Shown: positions 42,599-54,478 of the stretch, one piece after another
Layout of the letters: each line of letters starts with the position of its first letter
Position numbering within the stretch: the stretch's first letter is position 1
From: Mangrovicoccus algicola
GTDB taxonomy: Bacteria; Pseudomonadota; Alphaproteobacteria; Rhodobacterales; Rhodobacteraceae
DNA length: 64,000 bases
Direction: 5' to 3'
Assembly: GCF_014903745.1 (NCBI RefSeq)
Contig: NZ_JACVXA010000007.1
Location: forward strand, 1 to 64,000
Program-made: the position numbers and the translations under genes
The notes under the pieces: model-generated
Told to the model about the DNA's origin: nothing
Seen by the model: only the letters and a program-made list of their open reading frames with translations
Databases searched by the model: none

Positions 42599-43515
42599 GG
42601 GGGGGCTGGACGCGGCGCGGCGTGATCTCGGCGCTGCCCGGCGCCATGCTGGCCGGTCAGGCCCTGGCCCAGCCCTCGCAGGAGCTGAAGGGGCCGACGG
42701 TCTTCGAGACCGGATCGCCCGATTACCACACCGCCAGCTTCACCCTTCCCGGACCCGAGGGCGGCAGCGACGATTTCATCGAGGTGGCCTGGCCGAAGCG
42801 CGGCACGCCGAAGCCCGACATCCTCTATGCGCTGGACGGGCGCGCGGTGGCCGAGTTCCTGACCCCCGAGCGGCTGGCGGTGCTGGCGGCGCAGGGCGGC
42901 CCGGCCATCGTCGCGGTGGGCTACAGCCTCAAGGCCCGTTTCGCCACGATGGAGCGCGCCCGCGACTACACCCCGCCCGGACCCGACGGCGCGCATGTGC
43001 CCGATCCGCGCGGCCGTCCCGGCGGCGGGGCGGCGGAGTTCCGCGAGAGGCTGGTCCGCGAGATCCTGCCGCGCGCGGAATCCTACCTGCCGCAGGGCGC
43101 CGGGCGCCGCGCGCTGTGGGGCCATTCCTATGGCGGGCTCTTCTCGCTGTGGGAAGGGATGCGGGCCGAACCGGATTTCGACCGCGTCATCGCCGCCAGC
43201 CCGGCGCTGTGGTGGAATGACGGCGCATTCTGGCACGACATTCTGGCGCAGCTGGAAACCCCCCCGGTGCCGCGGATCCGCATCGACCTGCATCGCGGCG
43301 GGGCCGAGCGCGAACGCGCCAGCCGCCCCGACAATGCCGCGGCCCAGGGCGTGGTCGCGATGCGCGACCGGCTGCCTGCGGATGCCTCCGCGCAGCTTGA
43401 CGCCGCATTGCGCGGCGCGGGCGTGGCGGGCGAGACACGCGTCTTTCCCGGGCTCAGCCATGGAGAGGCCTTCTCGGCCTCCCTGGCCCATACGCTCGGC
43501 CTCGACGCCGCCTGA
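42595..43515 (+). CDS. Exported alpha/beta hydrolase, IroE/Fes-like siderophore esterase
   Basis: A 306-residue alpha/beta hydrolase with an N-terminal twin-arginine-like leader (TRRGVISALPGAMLAGQA, cleavage near ALAQ), so it acts in the periplasm. The nucleophile elbow is GHSYGGLFSLW, followed by ASPALWWNDG, and the catalytic histidine is in GLSHGEAF. This is the pattern of IroE/YbbA-type trilactone esterases. It overlaps the TRAP binding-protein gene (ATGA) and lies just upstream of siderophore assembly genes. A role in cleaving an enterobactin-like trilactone is inferred from fold and location. Confidence 0.85.
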   Translation: MRGGWTRRGVISALPGAMLAGQALAQPSQELKGPTVFETGSPDYHTASFTLPGPEGGSDDFIEVAWPKRGTPKPDILYALDGRAVAEFLTPERLAVLAAQGGPAIVAVGYSLKARFATMERARDYTPPGPDGAHVPDPRGRPGGGAAEFRERLVREILPRAESYLPQGAGRRALWGHSYGGLFSLWEGMRAEPDFDRVIAASPALWWNDGAFWHDILAQLETPPVPRIRIDLHRGGAERERASRPDNAAAQGVVAMRDRLPADASAQLDAALRGAGVAGETRVFPGLSHGEAFSASLAHTLGLDAA

Positions 43516-43621
43516 TTGCCGCAGCACCATCTGCGCCGCGACGGATTTCCGCCGCCGCGACGTTCAACACCGCAAGCCAGCCGCCGGGCCAGCCTTCCTC
43601 CAGGATCACAAGGGATCTCCG

Positions 43622-44995
43622 ATGACGTCCATTTTCCGCCTGACCAGCGCCGCCAGCGCGCTTGCCCTCTGCCTCGCGGCGCCTCTGGCCGCGCAGGAGG
43701 CCTTCGGGCCGCTCGACACCGCCTTCGATGCCCGCGTCCAGTTCTCGGGCGTGGATCGCGGCCCGGTCACCGCCGGATCGACCGTCACCGTCAGCGGCGA
43801 GCGGTTCGAGGCCGGGCAGACCGTGATCCTGCGCCAGAACGGCGTGCCGCTGAACGCGGTGCCCTTCGAGGCCGATGACGAGGGCCGCATCTCGGCAGAG
43901 GTGAACATCCCCGAGGATGTCGAGCCCGCCGTCTATCCGGTGGTGATCGAGGTGGCGAACCCCGCCTATGCCGATGTCACCAAGCTGAAGGTCTCGCCGG
44001 TTCTGGAAGAGACCGGCAACCTGGAGATCACCACGACGCCGATGGCGCCGGGGCTCTACCAGGTGGCGCATTCCGCGGATGGGAACGTGCTTTATGTCAC
44101 CAGCGCGGTGGGCCGTCCGCCGGTGAAGGAAAGCGCGCTGCTGAAGGTCGATGCCGCCACCGGCGAGATCCTGGCGCAGGCGACCCCGCCTGCCGCCCCC
44201 GCGCGCGAGGATGGCAGCGATGGCGGCGTCTTCGCGGTCTATGGCGTGGGCGTGGACGACGCCACGGGCCAGGTCTGGGTCACGAATACCCGCCAGAACA
44301 CCATCGCGGTCTATGACGGCGGCGACCTGAGCCTAGTCAAGCAGTTCGATCCCGGCCAGCTCGGCCATCCGCGCGACGTGGTGGTGCATGACGGCAAGGC
44401 CTATGTCTCGGCCACCTTCCTGCCCGAGGTCCATGTCTTCGACACCGCCACGCTGGAGCCCGCGGGCATCATCGAGATCCCGTCCCATGCCGGGCGCGGC
44501 TCGGAATTCGGCACGGCGAGCCTCAGCCTCGACCCGGAGGCCGCAGAGATCGTCGTCACCAGCCTGACCTCCAACGAGGTCGCCACGATCGACCTGGCCT
44601 CGGGCGAGGTCGCCTCGGTCCACCAGGTGCCGGGATCGGACAGCTCGATCGGCGTCAGCCATGATCCCGAGACCGACCGCATCTTCGTCGCGGGCCAGGG
44701 CAGCGACACGGTGACCATCCTCGACGGCCAGTCGGGCGATGTCGTGGCGCAGGTCCGGGTCGGGGCGAACCCGCTGAACGTCGCCTTCGATCCGGTCAGC
44801 GGCCTGGCCTGGGTGGCGGTGCGCGCCTCGGGCACGGTCGTGGCGCTGGATGCCGATGGCGAGATCGTCGCCAATGCCGCGGTCGGCCCGCTCCCCAACC
44901 ACCTGATCGCCGACGGCAAGGGCGGCGCCTGGATGGTCAACAAGGGCAATGGCGATGACGGCAACCAGCTGATCCACATCTCGCTGAGCGAGTGA
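43622..44995 (+). CDS. YncE-like periplasmic beta-propeller protein
   Basis: A 457-residue exported protein (signal MTSIFRLTSAASALALCLAA, cleavage near LAAQ). Residues 25-125 look like an Ig/TIG-type beta-sandwich (VTAGSTVTVSGERFEAGQTV). The rest has repeated blades such as YVTSAVGRPP, VWVTNTRQNTIAVYDGG, DPETDRIFVAGQGSDTVTIL and VAFDPVSGLAWVAV, as in the seven-bladed YncE propeller. ATG 43622 begins the signal peptide; the longer frame is a shadow. YncE of E. coli is an iron-responsive protein of unclear role, and this gene's place between a siderophore esterase and entE supports an iron-related function. Confidence 0.85.
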   Translation: MTSIFRLTSAASALALCLAAPLAAQEAFGPLDTAFDARVQFSGVDRGPVTAGSTVTVSGERFEAGQTVILRQNGVPLNAVPFEADDEGRISAEVNIPEDVEPAVYPVVIEVANPAYADVTKLKVSPVLEETGNLEITTTPMAPGLYQVAHSADGNVLYVTSAVGRPPVKESALLKVDAATGEILAQATPPAAPAREDGSDGGVFAVYGVGVDDATGQVWVTNTRQNTIAVYDGGDLSLVKQFDPGQLGHPRDVVVHDGKAYVSATFLPEVHVFDTATLEPAGIIEIPSHAGRGSEFGTASLSLDPEAAEIVVTSLTSNEVATIDLASGEVASVHQVPGSDSSIGVSHDPETDRIFVAGQGSDTVTILDGQSGDVVAQVRVGANPLNVAFDPVSGLAWVAVRASGTVVALDADGEIVANAAVGPLPNHLIADGKGGAWMVNKGNGDDGNQLIHISLSE

Positions 44996-45001
44996 GCGAC
45001 C

Positions 45002-45029
45002 GGCCGGGCGGGATCCCTTCCGCCCGGCC
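45002..45029 (+). terminator. Intercistronic hairpin between yncE-like gene and entE
   Basis: GGCCGGGCGG and CCGCCCGGCC make a perfect 10-bp stem with an eight-base loop, 6 bases after the yncE-like stop. No T-run follows. It may terminate, attenuate or protect the upstream transcript, letting the assembly-line genes be expressed at a different level. Confidence 0.45.
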
Positions 45030-45053
45030 TCCCGACGGACAGGAAGACAGACG

Positions 45054-46679
45054 ATGCCCGAGATCACCCAGATCTGGCCCGAGGATTTCGCCGCGCGGTA
45101 CCGCGCCCGCGGCCATTGGCGGGGCGAGACCTTCCCGGCGCTCCTGCGCGCGCGCGCCGCGGCACATGGCACGCGCGAGGCGGTGGTCGGCAATGGCCGC
45201 AGGATGACCTATGCCGAGCTGGCCGCCGGGGCGCAGGCCTTCGGCGCGGGACTTCTGGCGCGCGGGCTCGTCCCCGGCGACCGGGTGCTGGTGCAGATGG
45301 GCAATTGCCCCGAGTTCTTCACCGCGGTCTTCGGCCTCTTCGCCGCCGGTCTGATCCCGGTTTATGCGCTGCCCGCGCATCGGCGCACCGAGATCGCACA
45401 TCTTCTGGCCAGGTCCGGCGCGCGGGGCATGATCATCGAGGCGCGGATCGCCGGGTTCGACCATGCCGCTCTGGCGCTGTCGCTGAAGGACGAGCTGCCC
45501 GCGCTGGAGCATGTCATCGTCGCAGGCAGCGCCGGGGGCGCCGCGGAGATGGCCGCCGTCGCGGGCGATCCAGCCGGCCTGCCTGCCGATCCCGATCCGC
45601 AATCGGTGGCCTTCCTGCAAATCTCGGGCGGCTCGACCGGCCTGCCCAAGCTGATCCCGCGCACCCATGACGACTATATCTACACCCTGCGCGAAAGCGC
45701 CCGGATCTCGGGGCTCGACGGCGACAGCCGCTATCTGGCGGCGCTGCCGGTGGCGCATAACTTCACCATGAGCTCGCCCGGCACCTTCGGCACGCTCTAT
45801 GCCGGGGGCACGGTCGTGCTGGGTCCGGTCGCCACGCCCGAGGCCTGTTTCCGCCTGATCCGCGAAGAGGCGGTGACGATCACCGCGCTGGTGCCGCCGC
45901 TGGCGCTGACCTGGCTCGATGCCGCCGCCGAGACCCGGCCGGACATCCCGACGCTGCAGGTCCTGCAGGTGGGCGGCGCGAAATTCCTGCCCGAGGCGGC
46001 GCGCCGGGTGCGGCCCTTGCTGGGCTGCACGCTGCAGCAGGTCTTCGGCATGGCCGAGGGGCTGGTGAACTACACCCGGCTGGACGATCCCGAGGAGGTC
46101 ATCACCGAAACCCAGGGCCGCCCGATCAGCCCCGATGACGAGATCCGCGTGGTCGACGATGCGGGCGACCCGGTGCCCGACGGCATGGCGGGCCACCTGC
46201 TGACCCGGGGGCCCTACACGATCCGCGGCTATCACGACGAGCCGGGCGCCAACGCCCGCAGCTTCGAGCCGGGCGGCTGGTACCGCTCGGGCGACATCGT
46301 CGCGCGGCAGGGCTCGGGGCATCTGGTGGTGATGGGCCGCGCGGGCGACCATATCAACCGCGCGGGCGAGAAGATCTCGGCCGAGGAGATCGAGGACCAC
46401 CTGATCGCCCATCCCGACGTGCAGGATGCGGTCGTCGTTTCCATCCCCGACGCGGTGCTGGGCGAACGCAGCTGCGCCTTCATCCTGGGCCGGGCCGGGA
46501 CCGCGCCGAAACCGGCGGAGCTGCGCCGCTTCATGCGCGGGCGCGACATCGCCGCCTTCAAGATCCCCGACGAAATCCGCATGGTCGCGGCGCTGGACGT
46601 CACGGCCGTGGGCAAGATCAGCCGCCGCAGCCTGCGCGAGACGCTGAAGGCCGAGGCAGAGGCAAGGAAAGAACAATGA
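45054..46679 (+). CDS. entE: 2,3-dihydroxybenzoate-AMP ligase (EntE/DhbE type)
   Basis: A 541-residue stand-alone aryl-acid adenylation enzyme. Core motifs are LQISGGSTGLPKLIPRTHDD (A3), the aryl-acid pocket region LPVAHNFTMSSPGTFGTLYA, QVFGMAEGLVNYTRLDD (A5), RGPYTIRGYHD and GRAGDHINRAGEKIS. Valine in GLVNY, where salicylate-specific relatives usually have leucine, favours 2,3-dihydroxybenzoate. It loads the acid on the carrier protein encoded next door with a 4-base overlap. Genes to make the acid are not in this window. Confidence 0.93.
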   Translation: MPEITQIWPEDFAARYRARGHWRGETFPALLRARAAAHGTREAVVGNGRRMTYAELAAGAQAFGAGLLARGLVPGDRVLVQMGNCPEFFTAVFGLFAAGLIPVYALPAHRRTEIAHLLARSGARGMIIEARIAGFDHAALALSLKDELPALEHVIVAGSAGGAAEMAAVAGDPAGLPADPDPQSVAFLQISGGSTGLPKLIPRTHDDYIYTLRESARISGLDGDSRYLAALPVAHNFTMSSPGTFGTLYAGGTVVLGPVATPEACFRLIREEAVTITALVPPLALTWLDAAAETRPDIPTLQVLQVGGAKFLPEAARRVRPLLGCTLQQVFGMAEGLVNYTRLDDPEEVITETQGRPISPDDEIRVVDDAGDPVPDGMAGHLLTRGPYTIRGYHDEPGANARSFEPGGWYRSGDIVARQGSGHLVVMGRAGDHINRAGEKISAEEIEDHLIAHPDVQDAVVVSIPDAVLGERSCAFILGRAGTAPKPAELRRFMRGRDIAAFKIPDEIRMVAALDVTAVGKISRRSLRETLKAEAEARKEQ

Positions 46680-46917
46680 CGACCGCCCCCCTGACCCGCG
46701 CGCAGATGCGCGCCGACATCGCCGCCCAGCTGGGGATCGACCCCGAAGAGATCGGCGGCGGGGACAGCCTGCTGGATCTGGGGCTCGATTCCGTGCGCCT
46801 GCTGAAGCTGGTGACCGCTTGGGAGGCGGCGCTGCCGGGGCTGGACTACACGCGCTTCGTCGAGGTCGAGACGCTGGACGAGTGGTGGGACATCGTCGCC
46901 GAGACGCAGGCAAGGGC

Positions 46918-46921
<4 letters not shown>
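46676..46921 (+). CDS. Free-standing aryl carrier protein
   Basis: An 81-residue carrier protein with the phosphopantetheine site LGLDSVRLLKL (S39). In enterobactin and bacillibactin systems this domain is normally fused to isochorismatase (EntB/DhbB). Here it is a separate small gene, and no isochorismatase is present. It overlaps entE and the NRPS gene by 4 bases each, so the three are tightly coupled. It carries the aryl acid from EntE to the condensation domain of the NRPS. Confidence 0.92.
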
Positions 46922-50790
<3,869 letters not shown>

Positions 50791-50899
50791 GACATCAACC
50801 TCACGGTCCCGTGCATTTGTCGCGGTGATGTGACAGTCGGTGCGGGAGAGCTAGCGACCCCGAGCGAGCCAGTACCGTTTCATTTGACAAGGTAAACCA

Positions 50900-53107
50900 A
50901 TGCGTAACACTCATTGGGTGCGCGGCCGGACCATGTCCGCGCTGCTCGGGACCGCCATTGCGTCCGTTGCCGCCTCCGCCGTCATCGCGCAGGAAGCCAC
51001 CGCGACCGGCGAGGCGATCCGGCTGGAGAACATCCTCGTTTCCGCGGAAGACCAGGTCCTGCAGGCGCTCGGCTCCACGACCGTCACCTCCGAGGAGATC
51101 GACGAGCAGCCGGTCACCAACGACCTGTCGGAAATCATCCGCAAGCAGCCCGGCGTCAACCTGACCGGCAACAGCGCCTCGGGCCAGCGCGGCAACCAGC
51201 GCCAGATCGACATCCGCGGCATGGGCCCGGAAAACGTCCTGATCCTGATCGACGGCAAGCCCGTGACCTCGCGCAACTCGGCGCGGATGGGCCGCCAGGG
51301 CGAACGCGACACGCGCGGCGACTCGAACTGGGTGCCCGCCGAGATGGTCGACCGCATCGAGATCCTGCGCGGCCCGGCGGCGGCGCGCTACGGCTCGGGC
51401 GCCGCGGGCGGCGTGGTCAACATCATCACCAAGAAGCCCGAGGAATTCTTTGCCCAGCTCTCGGGCTATGCCGAGATCCCCGACAATGACGACGAGGGTT
51501 CGACCTATCGCACCAACGCGCTGGTGGCGGGGCCGATCGGCGAGAAGCTGAGCTTCCGCGTCTATGGCAGCTGGAACGAGACCGAGGCCGACGATCCGGG
51601 CGTCAACGACGACGAGAACGCGGGCTATGAAGGGGTCATCAACAAGGACCTCAACGCCTTCCTGCGCTGGCACATGATGGAAGGCCACACGCTGGACTTC
51701 GAATATGGCTGGTCGCGCCAGGGCAACGAATATGCGGGCGAAAGCGGCTTCGGCACCGGCCTCGCCACGGGCGTCTCCGAAGAGCTGATGGGCGAGGAGA
51801 CCAAGAAGGAGCTGCGCGAGACCTTCGCCATCACCCATAACGGGACCTACGAATTCGGCGAGTCCTTCAGCTACATCCAGTACGAGAAGACCCATAACGA
51901 GTCGCTCTGCCAGGGGATGTCCGGCGGCGGCGAAGGCACCTACAGCTACTGCGCCGATACCGACGGCGACGGGTCGGCCGACGACTTCGCCTGGCTGACC
52001 AACGATTACGAGTCGCTCAGCGCCAAGACCGAATGGGACATCTACGGCTCCATCCTGGGCCGCGAGAGCGTCTACACGCTGGGTGCCGAATATCGGGGCG
52101 AGAAGATCGACCAGAAAGTGCCCTCCAGCGTCTCCAGCATCAGCGACACGCGGCTGGAATTCAAGGATTCCGACTACAAGGAACAGGCGCTTTACGGGGT
52201 CTATGCCGAGGCCAACATCCAGGCCACCGACCGGCTGATCCTGACGCCGGGCCTGCGCTATGACTATTCGGACCGCTTCGGCGACAACCTCTCGCCCAGC
52301 CTGAATGCCGAATACGAGATCAGCGCCGCCTGGACCATCAAGGGCGGGATCGCGCGGGCCTTCAAGGCGCCGAACCTCTACCAGCTGAACCCCGACTACT
52401 ACTACAACACCCGCGGGCGCGGCTGCCCCGAGGGCTATTCCGGCCCCTGCCGCATCAAGGGCAATGACGACCTCGATCCCGAATACAGCATCAACAAGGA
52501 AATCGGCGTCGCCTATTCCGGCCTGAACGGGGTGGACGGGACGCTGACCTACTTCCACAACGACTACAAGGACCGCATCGCGGCCGATGTCGTCGACGGC
52601 GCGGTCGATCCGGCCACCGGCGGGTCGGTCTTCGAATGGGCCAACACCCCCGAGGCCGTCGTCCGCGGTCTCGAAGGCAGCTTCAACGCGCCGATCGGCA
52701 GCGCGCTGAGCCTGAACGTCAACCTGACCTACATGCTGGAATCGGAAAACAAGCAGACCGGCAACCCGCTGAGCCTGGTGCCCGATTACACCATCAATGC
52801 CGGTCTCGACTGGCAGGCGCGCGACGACCTGCTGCTGACGCTGAGCGGCACCTATTACGGGCCGATCCCGACCATTACCCGGTCGCTCAGCCAGAATACC
52901 GAGATCACCGAAGAGGAAGACCTGGTCGAACAGGGCGAATACGGGATCTTCAATGTCGGCGCGCATTGGGATGTGACGGATGCGGCCTTCATCAAGTTCG
53001 GCGTGACCAACATCTTCGACAAGACGCTGGAGCGCACCGGCAACGGCTCGGAATCCTATAACGAGCCCGGCCGCGGCTTTTATATCGGGATGACCCAGAC
53101 CTTCTGA
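50900..53107 (+). CDS. fepA-like: FepA-type TonB-dependent siderophore receptor
   Basis: A 735-residue outer-membrane receptor with a signal peptide (MRNTHWVRGRTMSALLGTAI, cleavage after VIAQ). The plug has KQPGVNLTGNSASGQRGNQR, IDIRGMGPENVLILIDGKP and RIEILRGPAAARYGSGAAGG. The barrel has an extracellular loop with GCPEGYSGPC cysteines and ends in YIGMTQTF. It is 109 bases downstream of entF in the same direction and is followed by a strong terminator, so it is likely the receptor for the siderophore made here. It is a paralogue of the receptor at 26206. Confidence 0.94.
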   Translation: MRNTHWVRGRTMSALLGTAIASVAASAVIAQEATATGEAIRLENILVSAEDQVLQALGSTTVTSEEIDEQPVTNDLSEIIRKQPGVNLTGNSASGQRGNQRQIDIRGMGPENVLILIDGKPVTSRNSARMGRQGERDTRGDSNWVPAEMVDRIEILRGPAAARYGSGAAGGVVNIITKKPEEFFAQLSGYAEIPDNDDEGSTYRTNALVAGPIGEKLSFRVYGSWNETEADDPGVNDDENAGYEGVINKDLNAFLRWHMMEGHTLDFEYGWSRQGNEYAGESGFGTGLATGVSEELMGEETKKELRETFAITHNGTYEFGESFSYIQYEKTHNESLCQGMSGGGEGTYSYCADTDGDGSADDFAWLTNDYESLSAKTEWDIYGSILGRESVYTLGAEYRGEKIDQKVPSSVSSISDTRLEFKDSDYKEQALYGVYAEANIQATDRLILTPGLRYDYSDRFGDNLSPSLNAEYEISAAWTIKGGIARAFKAPNLYQLNPDYYYNTRGRGCPEGYSGPCRIKGNDDLDPEYSINKEIGVAYSGLNGVDGTLTYFHNDYKDRIAADVVDGAVDPATGGSVFEWANTPEAVVRGLEGSFNAPIGSALSLNVNLTYMLESENKQTGNPLSLVPDYTINAGLDWQARDDLLLTLSGTYYGPIPTITRSLSQNTEITEEEDLVEQGEYGIFNVGAHWDVTDAAFIKFGVTNIFDKTLERTGNGSESYNEPGRGFYIGMTQTF

Positions 53108-53133
53108 TCCACCCGCGATCCGCGACCATCTGG

Positions 53134-53163
53134 ACACCCCCGGCCCCGTGCCGGGGGTGTTTT
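53134..53163 (+). terminator. Rho-independent terminator after the siderophore receptor
   Basis: ACACCCCCGGC, loop CCCGT, GCCGGGGGTGT: a perfect 11-bp stem followed by TTT. It lies 26 bases past the receptor stop and is the best intrinsic terminator in the window. Downstream, at 53220-53236, an AT-rich dyad GGAAAA-N5-TTTTCC precedes the RND adaptor and could be an operator. Confidence 0.88.
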
Positions 53164-53377
53164 CCGTTTCGGAACGGGGCCGCGGCGCGCCTGCCGGAGA
53201 CGGTGGGAAACAAAATGCGGGAAAACGACATTTTCCGCGCCGGAACCCGCGCGCCTCCGCGTTGAGGCCATGAGGGGCGACCGGCCGCAGGGTCCGGCGG
53301 CGGTGGTCCGCTCAATTCGCTTGCCGCGAGGCGGCAGACCATCGACACTGTCCCTGGATCATCCGGAGCGCCCGCCC

Positions 53378-54478
53378 ATGCAAGCCCTGAAACTCCTGAT
53401 CGGAACGGCGGTCGTCGTCGCCGCCGGCCTTGGCGGGCTGGAACTGAGCGAACGGTTCCTGGCCTCGGGCCCCGCCCAGGCGGCGCTGGGACCGGCCCGT
53501 GACCGGGACGCCGAGCCCCTGCGCGTCGCCACCGTTCCCGCCGCCTCCCACCGCTTCGTCACCCGCGTCAGCGCGGTCGGCACCACAAGGGCACATCGCG
53601 CGATCTCGCTGCTGCCGGATGCCTCGGGGCGCATCACCGAGATCCTCTTCGTCGCGGGGCAGAGCGTCGAGGCGGGGGCGCCGCTGCTGCGCCTGGATGA
53701 CGCGGTTGAACGCGCGACGCTGAAATCCGCCGAGGCCACGCTGGAGGAGGCCCGCGCCGCCTATGACCGCCAGGAGACGCTGCGCGCCCGCGGGGCCGCC
53801 GCCGATGCCACCTGGCAGAGCGCGCGTGCCGCGCTGCTGCGCGCCGAGGCCGAACGCGACCTGGCCGAGGTCGCGCTGCAGGAGCGCACCCTGCGGGCGC
53901 CCTTCGCGGGCGTGACCGGGCTGACCGAGCTGGAAATCGGCGGCATGATCGACACGTCCACCATCGTCACGACCCTGGACGATCCCAGCGTGATCGAGGC
54001 CGAATTCCGCGTGCCCGAGACGGTCATGGCGCGGCTGGATCCCGGCCTGCCCGTGGAATTGACCTCGGCCGCCTATCCCGGGCGGGTCTTCTCCGGGGGG
54101 ATCACCGGCATCGACACCCGCGTCGACAGCCAGACCCGGTCGATCCTGATCCGCGCGGCCATCGAGAATGCCGATGCCGCGCTGACGGGGGGGATGTTCA
54201 TGGAGGTGTCGCTGCTGCTGGAGGACCGGATGAGCCCGGCCGTGCCGGAACGCGCGCTGAGCGTCGAGGGCGACCGCACCATGGTCCATGTGGCGCGGGA
54301 CGGCCATGCGCAGCTGGCGGAACTGGTCACCGGGCAGAGCGCGGACGGGCTGGTCGAGGTGCTGGACGGGCTGGAACCCGGCGCGCAGGTCATCGTGTCC
54401 AACCTGCACAGGGTCTCGGACGGGATGGCGGTGGCACCGGCAGAGCCTGCCCTCCCCGCCGCCGGGGCGCGGCCATGA
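53378..54478 (+). CDS. RND efflux periplasmic adaptor subunit, second system
   Basis: A 366-residue membrane-fusion protein with an N-terminal hydrophobic anchor (LLIGTAVVVAAGLGGLELS). Lipoyl motif parts are DASGRITEILFVAGQSVEAGAPLLRLD and LRAPFAGVTGLTELEIGGMI (motifs in parts), separated by a coiled-coil hairpin rich in alanine (about 105-170). ATG 53378 has CCGGAGCG upstream. It overlaps the permease gene by 4 bases. The location next to the siderophore receptor raises the possibility of siderophore export. Confidence 0.92.
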   Translation: MQALKLLIGTAVVVAAGLGGLELSERFLASGPAQAALGPARDRDAEPLRVATVPAASHRFVTRVSAVGTTRAHRAISLLPDASGRITEILFVAGQSVEAGAPLLRLDDAVERATLKSAEATLEEARAAYDRQETLRARGAAADATWQSARAALLRAEAERDLAEVALQERTLRAPFAGVTGLTELEIGGMIDTSTIVTTLDDPSVIEAEFRVPETVMARLDPGLPVELTSAAYPGRVFSGGITGIDTRVDSQTRSILIRAAIENADAALTGGMFMEVSLLLEDRMSPAVPERALSVEGDRTMVHVARDGHAQLAELVTGQSADGLVEVLDGLEPGAQVIVSNLHRVSDGMAVAPAEPALPAAGARP

